Part shown: positions 22,500-33,054 of the stretch, one piece after another
Numbering within the stretch: the stretch's first letter is position 1
How the letters are laid out: each line of letters starts with the position of its first letter
NCBI GenBank assembly: GCA_947034885.2
Contig: OX344754.2
Location: 26,409,369-26,473,368, forward strand
Reading direction: 5' to 3'
Source: Thuidium tamariscinum
Taxonomy: Eukaryota; Streptophyta; Bryopsida; Hypnales; Thuidiaceae
Length of the DNA: 64,000 nucleotides
Position numbers and translations under genes: made by a program
The notes under the pieces: generated by a model
What the model was told of the DNA's origin: nothing
What the model saw: only the letters and a program-made list of their open reading frames with translations
Databases searched by the model: none

Positions 22500-23996
22500 T
22501 CAACGTGTGGTATTACAAAAATCTTCTTCTTTGGGTTCTGGACCTATCTCTTCAAGGTCTTTACGAGTAACACCTCTAGCTGTAGTACGCACTTTCCACT
22601 TCATCCAAGCGCGCTCAAATTGAATTTGTGAATCCAGTTGTCCCACCTCTTTCAGTGATTCCACAAATTTCTTCTCATGTAGCTTAACAAGCTTCCGCAA
22701 TACTGATACTTCTTCTTCTGTGGTACCGTATTCAGGAGCCATAGCGAGAAAATCTAGCTCTGAGGCACATTGTAGAGCAACAACGTAGTTGGTCTTTTCT
22801 TCCTCATCTATTTGCCAATTGAGGACTCTTACGTCATTGTACACCCGCCAACGTTCGCGTTCAAGAATTCTCAATTTCTGTTGAAGTATGGCATACACGT
22901 CCATTGGGTGTCCACGCTTCTCTTGTTTCTTCTTGTAATAATGATCTCTACTTTTTTTCATAGAAGCTAGGCGCTCGTCATTTTTAGAGATGGCCCTGTC
23001 TATGGCCTTTTTCTCTTCCTTCAATATAGGCATGGCGTGTGCAGTTGTGCCAGCACTAAGTTCCAGTGCTCTTATTTGGCGCAATTCTGACACATCTTTT
23101 TTCACCAAATCCAAGGCCACAATTGCTGAATCTAATTGAGCCTCTATAACGTGCACACTCTCTTCTTCATCACCTTGTCTCCCATCTTGGTGGCCTTCAA
23201 CAATTTTTTGGCCTACTCCCATATGCTCGTGACCTTCCCTGACTTGTTTTTGGATGTTTGATGGAGTCTCTCGGTCCTCCACCTTTCTTTTGCCTTTCTT
23301 GGCAAGTTCCAACTCCAAGGCCTTTTTCTGGTCGCCCATGCCAACATCCTCATCATCGCTCTGGAAATTATACCCATCGTATTCATGGGTGTGTTCATCT
23401 GAGCTAGAATTAGGCGACCATACTACCTCTTCATCCAAAACAGCTAACTTCCCAGGCTTCACTCGTGCTAATGACTTCTTCAAATCAATTGTTTCACCTT
23501 CTGCTACAATAGATGCTTCTTCCAGATGGTCTCCAACTAGAAGCCCCTTCAATGTTGACCAATCCACTTTTTTCTTCAATATGTTTTCAGCATATACCAT
23601 TTGGACCAGGAAGAAACAGAAATTGTCATTTCTATACGGCTTGGGCTCCCCATACAACTTCATCCATACTTCCAAGCATCTGAGTATGAAGTCTTCATCT
23701 TTGCAATATGCAAGATTGGCCTTGTTTTGCCCCAGATGAATCTTGTGGCGCCAATGTGGAAACAACTTGTTGATGTGGCACCAATCAACATATTTGTTGA
23801 CTGTTTTGTAAGTCCAAGGCTCAGGTTCAGTCCTCCAACCCAAAAAAGCCTTGATTTTTGGATGTTGAAGGAGAGGCACTCGCTTCTTGTGACCTTTCCC
23901 CTTCCTTTTACGATCCTTGTCTCGAGCTGCCCTCTTCTGTGGTGAAGTCAATGGTTTGCCTGTACTAGGCTGGGCTGCTCCAGTCTCATCCTCCAT
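22500..23996 (-). CDS. WCH-family coiled-coil protein, intact
   Basis: A single uninterrupted frame of 498 residues starts at ATG 23996. Residues 1-40 are basic (KRAARDKDRKRKGKGHKKR). Residues ~50-150 are the WCH block (EPWTYKTVNKYVDWCHINKL, WRHKIHL, KANLAYC, RCLEVW, YAENILKKKVDWST). An acidic linker follows, then long charged coiled coils (~270-480). It has no RING. It is the only long frame here in the repeat-associated gene set without an in-frame stop, which suggests a recent copy or selection. It shares with the genes at 28.8 and 53.4 kb a ~100-bp upstream core containing CTTAAG and a GC-rich array. I do not recognise the family; the basic N-terminus and coiled coil suggest a nucleic-acid or oligomeric scaffold role. 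Confidence 0.75.
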   Translation of the reverse strand: MEDETGAAQPSTGKPLTSPQKRAARDKDRKRKGKGHKKRVPLLQHPKIKAFLGWRTEPEPWTYKTVNKYVDWCHINKLFPHWRHKIHLGQNKANLAYCKDEDFILRCLEVWMKLYGEPKPYRNDNFCFFLVQMVYAENILKKKVDWSTLKGLLVGDHLEEASIVAEGETIDLKKSLARVKPGKLAVLDEEVVWSPNSSSDEHTHEYDGYNFQSDDEDVGMGDQKKALELELAKKGKRKVEDRETPSNIQKQVREGHEHMGVGQKIVEGHQDGRQGDEEESVHVIEAQLDSAIVALDLVKKDVSELRQIRALELSAGTTAHAMPILKEEKKAIDRAISKNDERLASMKKSRDHYYKKKQEKRGHPMDVYAILQQKLRILERERWRVYNDVRVLNWQIDEEEKTNYVVALQCASELDFLAMAPEYGTTEEEVSVLRKLVKLHEKKFVESLKEVGQLDSQIQFERAWMKWKVRTTARGVTRKDLEEIGPEPKEEDFCNTTR

Positions 23997-24199
23997 AACT
24001 ATTGCTACTTGAGTACTATACTACTCTATGGTTAACTTAACTAATTGTTCTACGACTAAAATATTCTTTTCTAAAAACCTAAATCCCTAGAACAAGCAAA
24101 CTTCACATTTACAAACCTATATGCATTTACAAAATGTTTTTTTTATTAAAAAAAAGGACACATTCACATACATAACAGTATGCCAAGCATGTGCAGAGC

Positions 24200-24345
24200 T
24201 CGAGCACGAAAATGGCAATCAAATCCCGGCGTGAAGTATGGAATCCCTTGCTCACGGGCACACAATCAGCCACATCTAAGTGGGTGAAGGTCAATGCGCA
24301 AAGCAAGGGAGGTGGACTACGGGTCGGGGCGACTGCTTAAGTACC
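24200..24345 (-). promoter_or_regulatory. shared upstream core with CTTAAG, 24.0-kb gene
   Basis: Read on the minus strand it holds GACTTCGGGTACTTAAGC (CTTAAG at 24336-24341), then ACCCGTAGTCC, TTGCGCATTG, TTCACCC and GTGGCTGA. The same elements in the same order lie upstream of the genes at 28829 (minus) and 53400 (plus). CTTAAG takes the position that TATAAA holds in two other array genes. It lies about 340 bp from the ATG. Confidence 0.6.
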
Positions 24346-24465
24346 CGAAGTCACCTAGGGCGCGTGCACAAGGGCGACTGCGCATTCAAGGCGACCGCGG
24401 GTCCAGGAAGGTGCGCGTTCGCGGGGTGCGACCGCAGCTGGGCGACCGCGCCTTCGGGTTTAGGG
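24290..24465 (-). promoter_or_regulatory. GCGACCGCGG array upstream of the 24.0-kb gene
   Basis: GGGCGACTGC, GGCGACCGCGGGT, GTGCGACCGCAGC and GGGCGACCGCGCC occur on the plus strand. Relative to the minus-strand gene they read ACCCGCGGTCGCC, the same sense as beside the other genes. Its distal edge carries GGGTTTAGGGCTTTAGGGTT (24459-24478), two plant telo-box-like TTTAGGG units. Confidence 0.7.
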
Positions 24466-24484
24466 CTTTAGGGTTTTGGAAAAT

Positions 24485-27170
24485 AGTAGTACTTTTGTTG
24501 TTTTAACACCTTCATTATCAAATATTATAGTCTTTCACTCTAGAAGTGATATATCTTTTTCCTATGCAACCTTTGATGATTATGTTTAATTTGAACTTGT
24601 CATTTTTAATCAAAGTGAAATAAAAAAAACTTATGAAAATGTTTACATTCCGTTTTAATGAAAGCAAATTCGAAGAAGCTCAAAATAGGCCCTGGGCATT
24701 TACTGGTTAATGATTAGTTCAGTGACTTCTTTGAAGTTAGCATCCCCTGAAGTCGTGAAGTCTCTAATTTGTAAGAATTTTGTATGGTTGAAATCGAAAA
24801 ATCCTTTGTGTTGTAACTTTCTATAATCTTTGAAGATAGAACTTCAATAGTTCACCAAAAAAAAGATATCTCTTTTCAATAATTTATTTCTGAGGAACCT
24901 TTCATGTATCTAGAAATGGTTTCGCAAGTAGTTAAAAAATAGTAGTCTTCTTCTATATTTAGGAAAAAATAAATTTGATACTCTATTAAAAGATTTTAAA
25001 ACTATTCAAATTATATATGATAAGGGAAATAAATTGTAAATAGGCAAAGGTAGAAAATTATTGTACATGCCAAAATGGCAAGAAAGTGTTGATGGAATAA
25101 CATAATTGACCATCCCTATGGTTTAAATGATTTCTAAACAACATAGTTGAGTACTATCTATCATTTTCTTCCTTCTTTGAAAATATTGCAAATAAAACAA
25201 AATAAAGGAATTCAATCTATAATTGTATATAAGTTAAAGAAGTTAAATATGCCATGAATAAATAAATTCACATCCATTCTTCCAAAATGTAATAAACAAA
25301 TTTTTGTAAAGCATGATGACAAACTCCATTTTCTCATCCAAATATCCAATATGTCAATAAGCCAATCTAAAATCATTAAAGAAAATAAAAAAATATAGTG
25401 CCTTTCAATATTTTCTTGGTTTCTCCCATTACAAATTTATAACTTCATTTTGACATTCAAACTTAACCAATTAGGTATTCATAAAAGGTAACAAAACCGA
25501 ATATTTGGAATTAAATTTCGATTCCATTCGAAATTTTTAAATTGAAATCTTGTACTTTATTCAAGATCTATAGCAAAACTATCAAACATGGAATGGCACA
25601 AGAAACTTCTCCACACGTAAAGTCATTACCTCCTAAATGCCCAAGGTGGCAAGGCCTATTTTGAGCTTCTTGGAATTTGTTCTAAATTGAAAAAATTGTC
25701 TAAATTTTGACAAGTTCAACAACTTTCTTTTAATTAAAATTGTTCAAATTTTAATTCAAGTATTCAACATGTTAGATCTTTCAAAGAATTTTATGTTGTA
25801 GACGATTTATCGTAAGTTCAAGAAAGATTGACCAGTTTTAGTACACTTTGGCCATAGTACTCTTGATTTTCCGGGAGTACTTTCAAAATACAAAAACAAT
25901 TTTAAAAAAATATAAAAAATATAGTGAATGTATATTTCTTCAAGAAGAAGATATCCGATGAAGGAAAAGTGTAGAAAAGGTTTCTAAGTAGGTGAAGTGG
26001 TGAACTAGAAAAGTATAAATGGCTCATGGAAATAGGCACTTTTATTTTCCAATTTGTAAAAAATAGGGAAATTGGCCAAATTGGATCTTAACATTTTTAT
26101 AAAAACTATATATGTGTAAATTTCCAATTTTTATAAATCTTTTATTCTATAATTAGAAACATCTTCCCAAAAAATTGGAATCATTCTAATTATTTGGTAT
26201 TTTTCTATCATACATTCACACTATAATTCTAGAACTCTAGGTTGAATTTAATATTTTTCAGATTTCTTATAAATAAAATTTGAAAATAAAATTAAAATTT
26301 TCTTTGTATATTAAGAATGAAGACTTAAATTAGTTTTGCCCTATGAGGAATTTGTCATTGAAAATTTCGAGTGGGTACATTATGTCTCCCTTTGCCCTTC
26401 AAGGATTAAGTATTGAATATTAGTTTCTTTTAAGCTTTCTTCATAAATTCATGATGATCGGAAATTTTTACAAGAAAATTCAAATTCTGAATACATGCAC
26501 TAGACACTAGTCAATCATGTAAGTCAATCAATTAATGTCAGTCAATCAATTAAGGATGTAAATTACTAGAGGAAAAAAATCCCTTATACTATAGAGTACT
26601 ATGGACAATAAAAACCTATAACATTTTGGGAATTGTAATTTTACTCAGTATTGTCTATTATTGGAAAAAAAATTGCACACTAAAGGGCCAACAAACATTG
26701 TCAATGTCATTGACTTCAAGCAATCAAGTGACTATTTAATAATATGACAAAATAATGAAAATCCTTTAACACAATTTAACAAGTAATTTGAACACATTCA
26801 CTTTCAACGACACTAGAATGAGAGCTTGCAACAAAGAGCTTGTGAGCTAAGAGCCATGAGGCATGAGCATGAAATTTGTGAGCATAAAGCCTGAGTAATA
26901 TATTCTTTCCCCATACTCCCCAAAAAGGTGATCTTATGATACAAACATGTCATATGACATTTCAACTCACAGTGAAGACAAATTTGACTCCAAGATAAAT
27001 TGTATTTTAACTTTTAAAATACAATGCATGGAAGGCAATGGTTTGTACACTTTGTTTTGCCAAAAAAAAAAATTATATATTCGTGTATAGTAATACAAAA
27101 TGATAGGCTCACATTGTTGCCAACAATTTCTTCTAATGGCTCAACAATTTGCCTTCAACTAATGCATTCA
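24485..27170. other. AT-rich spacer
   Basis: No gene supported. It holds a partial copy of the ~730-bp element (see 25868-26085); the rest is AT-rich sequence with no clear structure. Confidence 0.5.
25868..26085. repeat. ~730-bp inverted-repeat element, partial copy F
   Basis: CCGGGAGTACTTTC, then an A-rich block, AAGAAGA, AGGAAAAGTGTAG, TTCTAAGTAGG and CAATTTGTAAAAAATAGG follow the same order as the left half of copy B (2079-2275). The terminal repeats are missing. Confidence 0.55.
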
Positions 27171-27173
27171 TCA

Positions 27174-28829
27174 CTATAGGGGGGAATCGCGCAATACAAA
27201 TGTTGGAGGCTTCATATACCATGGAGGCCCCATGACCAAATTCACCACCTCGGTACATGTTGGTCTCTCCTTCAGATCTTCATTTTTGAGTTGGCCCACC
27301 TTCATAGCAAAATACCTACATGCATCCATCGTTGTGAATGTCTCTTTGTCAAAAGGATACATATCCCCAATCTTCATAGCTTCCACCAGCTTTCCAATAG
27401 AATACGAGTCTGACTACTTTGTATATTTATGCCTCGATTGCATAATTGGTATGCTTGTATCCGAATTAGGAGGTCCAAATGTATAAAACAACTCTAGAGC
27501 CACCCACCATCGTCCCTCTTGTTGCTTCCGTGTCTCTTCCTTGGTAGGATATCCATAATGCGATGGGGCTTTTTCGTTTACACGGCTTGTAATTCCGAAA
27601 TCACAAATCCCAATGTTGATTATTTCATTTGAATAATCAAGATAGTGCAACAATACATTTCTCAGAGATAAGTCATTGTGTAGCACTGATGATTGGTGCA
27701 TGAGGTGAGTCATCTACACCAAGGTCCATGCCAACTTTGCCTTATGCCTTCGAAAAAGGCTAACTTCCTTTTGTTTCTCTTCAGGAAGTTGTCTGATTCG
27801 ATGCACCTCGTGCCATTCAGTAGTTCGTGACACCAGCTTATCCACATTTAGTAAGTCACCCAAATGACCTCCATTCCACCACAATGTATACGCTTCCATG
27901 GTAATTGAGTTTAAGGCAAAAAACTTAATTAAGCCTGCATGATTTAAGGGGCATGCCAAGGCCTCTACGGACCGTTCCACCCACTGATCACGCAAGTCCT
28001 TCGTTTTTGGCATTTTCCCCGCAAGAGCAATATTTGGTGGAATGGTATCTAGACCTGTAATTCGAACCTTGCGCACCTTTCCGTGGCCACCTTCACGAGA
28101 AAAACCACCGAGGGCCTCAACCTTTGCCGTGGGTGGAATCCATATGATACTCACTCCATCATCTCTTGCAAATGCAGCCTTCACAGCGTCATTTTTCCAC
28201 TTGAAACCCCTCGATCCAAACTTTGACAATCTCTTGGCCGCAGTATGCCACCACTCCATCTTCGCACGGAATTCCTTTGCCTCTTCATCTTCCACTCGTC
28301 CTGTGATTGGTGCACGGAACTCTATCATCAATTTCTTGGTATTAAAAGTTACTGCCTGAATAGTATCAGTCATCCAAGCACAAAATCTGGAATTGTACGT
28401 TAAGTCCATGTCTTTGAAGTCCTCTGATTCATAACACTTGCTTAAGATTCAGGCCTCCAAATCCCCCGTCAGCTTCTCAGTGCCTGTTCCAGGATCCCTC
28501 AAATAGTTTGCCTCCAAAAATTGTACACTTTTTCCAACGTACCATTGAAGGCACACCTCATATGCATACCTTGTATAACTTGAAGGAGGATATGTTGGAT
28601 CCTTATCATGAGCAGACTTCGACTTCTTTTTCTTCAATCGAGCTTCATTCCCTGTTGTTTCGCTTGTAAATATAGGCTCTTGAAAGTGTTGTGGATCATC
28701 CAAATCCCAAAGGGATTTTCGCCTCAAGGTACTGGTACCCTCTGTGGGATTAGGCATTTCTGAGAATATTGAATCAGTATCCAAAACGCCTTTGTGCCTC
28801 ACGTCGCCATCTTCTATTGGGTTGGACAT
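27174..28829 (-). pseudogene. protein-kinase-like gene with array promoter, three in-frame stops
   Basis: One frame of 552 codons runs from ATG 28829 to 27174, broken by TGA 28449-28451, TAG 27714-27716 and TAG 27414-27416. The N-terminal ~240 residues are of unknown type, with a basic KKKKSKS stretch. Kinase features follow: a Gly-rich loop (SREGGHGKVRKV, ~244-253), a possible VAIK Lys (ALAGKM), the catalytic loop VLHNDLSLRNVLL (~383-395, HND instead of HRD), DFG (~410) and RWWVALELF (~440-449) in the activation-end position where APE is usual. After the third stop come SDSYSIGKL and an end resembling kinase subdomains IX-XI. HND keeps the catalytic Asp; Ala-Leu-Glu for APE is unusual. It was probably a Ser/Thr or Tyr kinase captured by, or encoded in, a mobile element, and is now decayed. 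Confidence 0.75.
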
Positions 28830-28909
28830 TGCGTGTAATCGAAAGCTTCACCGTAGCTTTGAGGAATTTTATAGATGAAAATGACAAAAAAATCCCCCCA
28901 AAATCAAAT

Positions 28910-29020
28910 AAAGGACCCCGGCCCATGGGCATGCATTCAGCCACTCCAAGGCGGGTGAAAGACAATGCGCAAGGCCAAGGCAAGATGGCGAATGCGGGTC
29001 CTGCAGACCGCTTAAGTACC
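28910..29020 (-). promoter_or_regulatory. shared upstream core with CTTAAG, kinase-like gene
   Basis: On the minus strand the order is GGGCGACTTCGGGTACTTAAGC, ACCCGCATTCGCC, CTTGCGCATTGTC, TTTCACCCGCC, GTGGCTGAATGC; CTTAAG lies at 29011-29016, 182 bp from the ATG. The order and spacing match the core upstream of the 53.4-kb gene (CTTAAG 189 bp upstream of its ATG) and that of the 24.0-kb gene. Confidence 0.65.
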
Positions 29021-29190
29021 CGAAGTCGCCCCATGCGCGTGCGGGTCCAGACGCGACCGCGGGTGAGGCGACCTCGGGTGGACAGGGCGACCGCGGGTGC
29101 GCAGGGTGACCACGGGTGCGCAGGGCGACCGCGACTGGGAGTGGCGACCGCGATTGGGGGGGCGACTGCGGCTGGGGGTTCTTCCGGGTT
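29020..29190 (-). promoter_or_regulatory. GCGACCGCGG array upstream of the kinase-like gene
   Basis: At least seven copies of GGGCGACCGCGGGT-type motifs at 14-22-bp spacing on the plus strand, hence the ACCCGCGGTCGCCC sense relative to the minus-strand gene. Variants include GCGACCTCGGGT, GTGACCACGGGT and GCGACTGCGG. Confidence 0.75.
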
Positions 29191-29544
29191 GAGGAGCTTC
29201 CATACTCTGTGAAGAAAGAGCTTCCTCCATGCAAGGGCGGGAAGGAGGTGTTTATATCGCAAGGCAATATCAAGGGAGTTGAGAATGAGAATGTGGTGGA
29301 AGTTTTGCTCAGGAAGGCAACTGTGTTGTGCACTGCCAAGTGTCAAGATAATCCCGTGCCGTCGGAGCTACAAGTGAAAAGTGCTCATCATGTTTTCAAT
29401 CGAGTTTATGATGTCTACAACAAAAAAGTTCTAAAGATGGATAAAATCGAGAAATGTCTCGGTGAGACTCGAACTTCAACCTTGCTGATAGAGCATTGCG
29501 GGACACTGGATGAAACCTATTTAGTAAATAGAATATTCTCTTAA
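29185..29544 (+). CDS. unrecognised open frame abutting the array
   Basis: The frame is open from inside the array to TAA at 29542. It encodes VEELPYSVKKELPPCKGGKE, then a mixed, protein-like sequence with LLRKATVLCTAKCQ. Its composition differs from the AT-rich surroundings, and it is bounded on the right by an inverted GGGGCGACCGC pair. There is no clear start inside the non-array part. It may be a captured gene fragment. On the minus strand a T-arm-like GTTCGAGTC is present near 29470, but no tRNA fold was found. Confidence 0.25.
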   Translation, partial: RVEELPYSVKKELPPCKGGKEVFISQGNIKGVENENVVEVLLRKATVLCTAKCQDNPVPSELQVKSAHHVFNRVYDVYNKKVLKMDKIEKCLGETRTSTLLIEHCGTLDETYLVNRIFS

Positions 29545-29620
29545 GGGGCGACCGCGCCTGGACGGATAGTGTGTTCCAATGCAACTTTTCGCACCTGCGG
29601 TCGCCCCTTACCAGGGGTCC
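29540..29620. repeat. 14-bp inverted repeat of the array motif
   Basis: TAAGGGGCGACCGC (about 29541-29554) and GCGGTCGCCCCTTA (about 29603-29616) face each other across ~48 bp. A shorter palindrome, GTAAAGGCGGTCGCTTTAC, follows at 29719-29737. Confidence 0.7.
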
Positions 29621-29779
29621 CCTTACTTTTAGTGTTTCCAAATTTTGTGAAGCTTCTTCATGCAGAGGGCTTGCCCCTTTGGTTCAAAATAAATAAATAA
29701 ATTGTGAAGCATGGTCGCTGTAAAGGCGGTCGCTTTACACGACAACTAAAAATTTGTCATTAGGGAATAGTTTAATGTA

Positions 29780-30800
29780 TTGTATGCTAATTTTTTAGTA
29801 AATGGAAAATCCCATTGTACTAAAATTTAACATTTAATAGAACAAAGCATTTGAGCCAAATGGAGTGAAGAATTAGAAGAGGTTATACTTTTGCCAAACT
29901 AATGCAAATCTTTGAATGCAATTCAATGAACATTCTCCAACTATGAATTTTAAACCTCTAAGTGATTTGAATTTGGTTTTATCCATAATTGCTCTTTTGA
30001 ATACAAGTAGTAGATTTTGAAGAAAAAAATGAATTTAGGCACATATAGTTGTAGGATCCTATATTATGCTAGTTTGAAAAGTGGTGGAGGAAATTTCAAA
30101 TTTTTCTACCATGAGAATTGCCTTGCTATTAACATTTGAATTGGTTGAAATTCTTTTGAGGGCCGTGACATGTAAGAAAATCTGGAAGTTGCCCTTCATA
30201 CAATCACGTTTATATAAAACAATTGCCATAAATGGTGGTGCTTATTTATACCAATGTTTAGAGGCAATTGATAATATACTTGAGAATTTTTTAACCATTT
30301 GGAAGTGTATAACATATTGGGAAAACATGGCAAGTAGATAGGAATATTGAATGATTTCAAAGACTAAGTTGTTAGTAGTTCAATTCTAGAATTGAAAATG
30401 CTAATTTCAATGGTTCAAATTTGAAAGAATTATCCTACACGTTATATTTAAATTATTGTCATAAATTTTGAATATTGAATTAAATGAAGAACTTTACAAA
30501 CCATTGTACAATTTTTTATTTTTTATTTTTTGAACAAATGGGAGATCTATTGCATCCAAAATCCCTCTTAAAACTCGTGACGGATGCTACTATATGAGCC
30601 TAAGAATGTGAGTCCCTAAGACTAGAAGACGATTCACTTATAATATACGTGTCTAGATCATAGAAAAGAGATTTCTAGTACACTTATGTTATACACACTT
30701 ATATTATAGGGTATATGTTATAAACACGTTGAAATATTCTATAGTTGTGGCATACCTATTTATACTCTCTTGATCCATAATTCCATAAGTGATAATATTA
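29780..30800 (-). repeat. dispersed AT-rich repeat, copy 2 (inverted)
   Basis: Blocks such as GATGCTACTATATGAG (30587-30602), TGTTATAAACACGTTGAAAT (30716-30735), GAAGAACTTTACA and AATGCAATTCAATG occur here. The same blocks occur in reverse complement and reverse order at 55.54-56.50 kb. Roughly 1 kb is shared. A retroposon-tail-like block (TTTTTTGAACAAATGGGAGA) sits at 30525. Confidence 0.65.
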
Positions 30801-31134
30801 TATTTTCTTTACCTTAATAATCTCTGCATTTACCTAGTTAGAACTTGTACGCTTATAATTTTAAGGAAATTGTTAAAGTGTATAAGAACTTGTCCTATCT
30901 CTAAAAACTGAAGAGGATTGATATTAATTTGTAAAGGATAAAGGCAAGGATTAGAACAGAAGAAAACTCAAAATAATCCTTGATATTTTAATAAGATTAT
31001 AACATATTGTTGGACAATAATACAATATACAATAGCTGAATAGCTACGTTTTAGAATATTTAGATCCTATCATTTTTCCACTTTGAATTTAGATTTTGTA
31101 ATACTTGATTTTTGAAATGAATTTGCAAAAAAAG

Positions 31135-31350
<216 letters not shown>

Positions 31351-31368
31351 CCCCCCCCCCCCCCCCCC
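31351..31368. repeat. poly(C) run
   Basis: Eighteen consecutive C. Confidence 0.95.
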
Positions 31369-31689
31369 TTGATGTTCCAAATGATGATATCATCAATCCT
31401 GTGAGAAATAACTAAGGAATCTTTCAATATTTGATCTACGATTTCACCCAAAAGAAAATAATGTTTTGTTCTCTCTAAATAGTTATTTAAGTAGAGGTTG
31501 ATTTAAAGTTGACCCCTAACTTCAACTACTAATAGCTTAAACATTTAATTTTTTTCCAAGAATTCCAAAGGTGAGGTTACATCGCTTAACATCTTTTGAA
31601 TGAGTATTCCAAATAAGGCATCACAGAATTTAATGTATATGAGGTTATGCACAACAAGAACCAAAATTTTTATAAAATAAAACAAATTA

Positions 31690-32135
31690 TTGGATTGAAT
31701 GAGGTTCCCAATGCAAACCTCTTTTCAAAAAGAGGGAAATTGTTTTTTCTTATGAAATGAGGTTTGCAATGTAAACCACTCCAAAAAAAAGAGAGAATTG
31801 TGTTTTTGAAATAAATGAGGTTTCCAATGGGAACCACATCCAAAAAAATGTGTTTTTGAGTGCAATGAAGTTCTCAGTGGGAACCCTTTAAAAAAGAAAA
31901 GGGATTCAAGATAAATATGTTTTTGAATTAAATAAGGTTCCTAATGAGAACCCTTACTAAATAATTAAGAAGTTAGTTTTTAAATTAAATGAGGTTTCTA
32001 ATGTGAACCTCTTAAAAGAAAATGCACTTTTGAATTTAATGAAGTTATGATGGGAAACTCTCTAAAAAAATAACAAAATATGTCTTAGAATTAAATAAGG
32101 TTCCCAATAGGAACCTCCCACAAAAACAAGGCTAA
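31690..32135. repeat. tandem array of eight ~57-bp hairpin units
   Basis: AATGAGGTTCCCAATG...AACCTC-type palindromes recur at about 31700, 31757, 31812, 31863, 31928, 31989, 32037 and 32095, each followed by an A-rich stretch and TTTTTGAATTAAAT. Each unit could form a 7-9-bp hairpin (GGTTCCC/GGGAACC). There is no coding potential. Confidence 0.75.
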
Positions 32136-32662
32136 TGTGCTTTTGGATTCAAGGTCTTTCACACCATAATCATCATATTCTAAAACCCAAATTCATGTTT
32201 TATTATGCTCTTAGATGTTTATTGGGGGTCGTAAGGAAAACAAAGAAATGATGTGATTTTGTATTTACAATGGCTCTCAAATGTCACCTTGAACTTAAAT
32301 AAAAAACAATAGAGAATACACATGCTTCTATATTTTTTTATGTGAGCAATATGGGTCAAAAAAAAAAAGTTTGAATAATACTTAGTAGTCTACTTGGTAG
32401 TTATTTTTATATAGAGTACTTTTGCAACAATTTGTTTAGTTAGATATTTTTCCCACCAAATTAGATGGTGTACAACTTTGGACATCATTATTAATCTATA
32501 TAAAATGAATCTCACATTAGGATGAGAGTCAGCCCTTTATAAGACCTCCACAATTAGGTAGCTGCCCGATCCGAAAAGATTGCTTCCCGAATGCAATGAT
32601 TGCATGAGCTGATATGGACAACAGTTGTACATGCTGTCATGCGTTGGGCTCAACGGTCCGAT
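32136..32662. other. spacer left of the 9.8-kb element
   Basis: No gene supported. The last ~100 bp are less AT-rich and would be the original left flank of the insertion site. Confidence 0.45.
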
Positions 32663-32689
32663 GGGCAAATCCAGGGTTTTCTCTGGTGA

Positions 32690-32862
32690 CAACGCGACAT
32701 CGCGACAACCAGACGTCACACGACGTCTCGTGGTTACCCTCGCGACGTCCAATAGAGTCAAAGTTACCTTTGACTTTTAAAAATTTACCACACAGTAAAT
32801 AACGCCACCTGGATGCCATGTGGCATCCACGTATTACATTTGGGAGGCGCATGCGGGTCTAA
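32690..32862 (+). repeat. conserved outer module with paired W-boxes, copy 2
   Basis: It holds CACGACGTC, CGCGACGTCC, GAGTCAAAGTTACCTTTGACT interrupted only by its short loop, AAATTTACC, GCCACCTGGATGCC and GGCGCATGCGGGT. Order and spacing match 17560-17697. Confidence 0.75.
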
Positions 32863-32867
32863 AAAAG

Positions 32868-32948
32868 ATAGGCGACTACGGGTAGAGGGCGACCTCGGGT
32901 GGGGGCGACCTCGGGTAGGGGCGACCTCGGGTAGGGGCGACCTCTTCC
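32868..32948 (+). repeat. short GCGACCTCGGG array
   Basis: Five near-identical units, GGGCGACCTCGGGT(A/G)G, at 16-18-bp spacing. No gene adjoins it; a retroposon tail interrupts it on the right. Confidence 0.8.
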
Positions 32949-33002
32949 TTTTTTTTTTTTAGCAAATGGGGAAACCCCATTGCATTAAAAAGAAAGGAGG
33001 GT
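32948..33002 (-). mobile_element. truncated retroposon tail
   Basis: A T run, then AGCAAATGGGGAAACCCCAT and TGCATTAAAA, flanked by GACCTCTTC at 32939-32947 and 33003-33011 (9 bp). The left duplication overlaps the array, so part of the match could be chance. Confidence 0.55.
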
Positions 33003-33054
33003 GACCTCTTCTAATGCTATTAAAAAAATTGCACTCATCTAAGAATACAAAAAA

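Noticed and set aside
28774..29346. 156-190-codon minus-strand frames and a 147-codon plus-strand frame over the 29-kb array
   Set aside because: Open because of the repeated GC-rich motif; Pro/Arg/Ser-rich translations mirror the array.
29440..29510. tRNA-like T-arm (GTTCGAGTC) on the minus strand
   Set aside because: No acceptor stem, A box or cloverleaf could be built around it.
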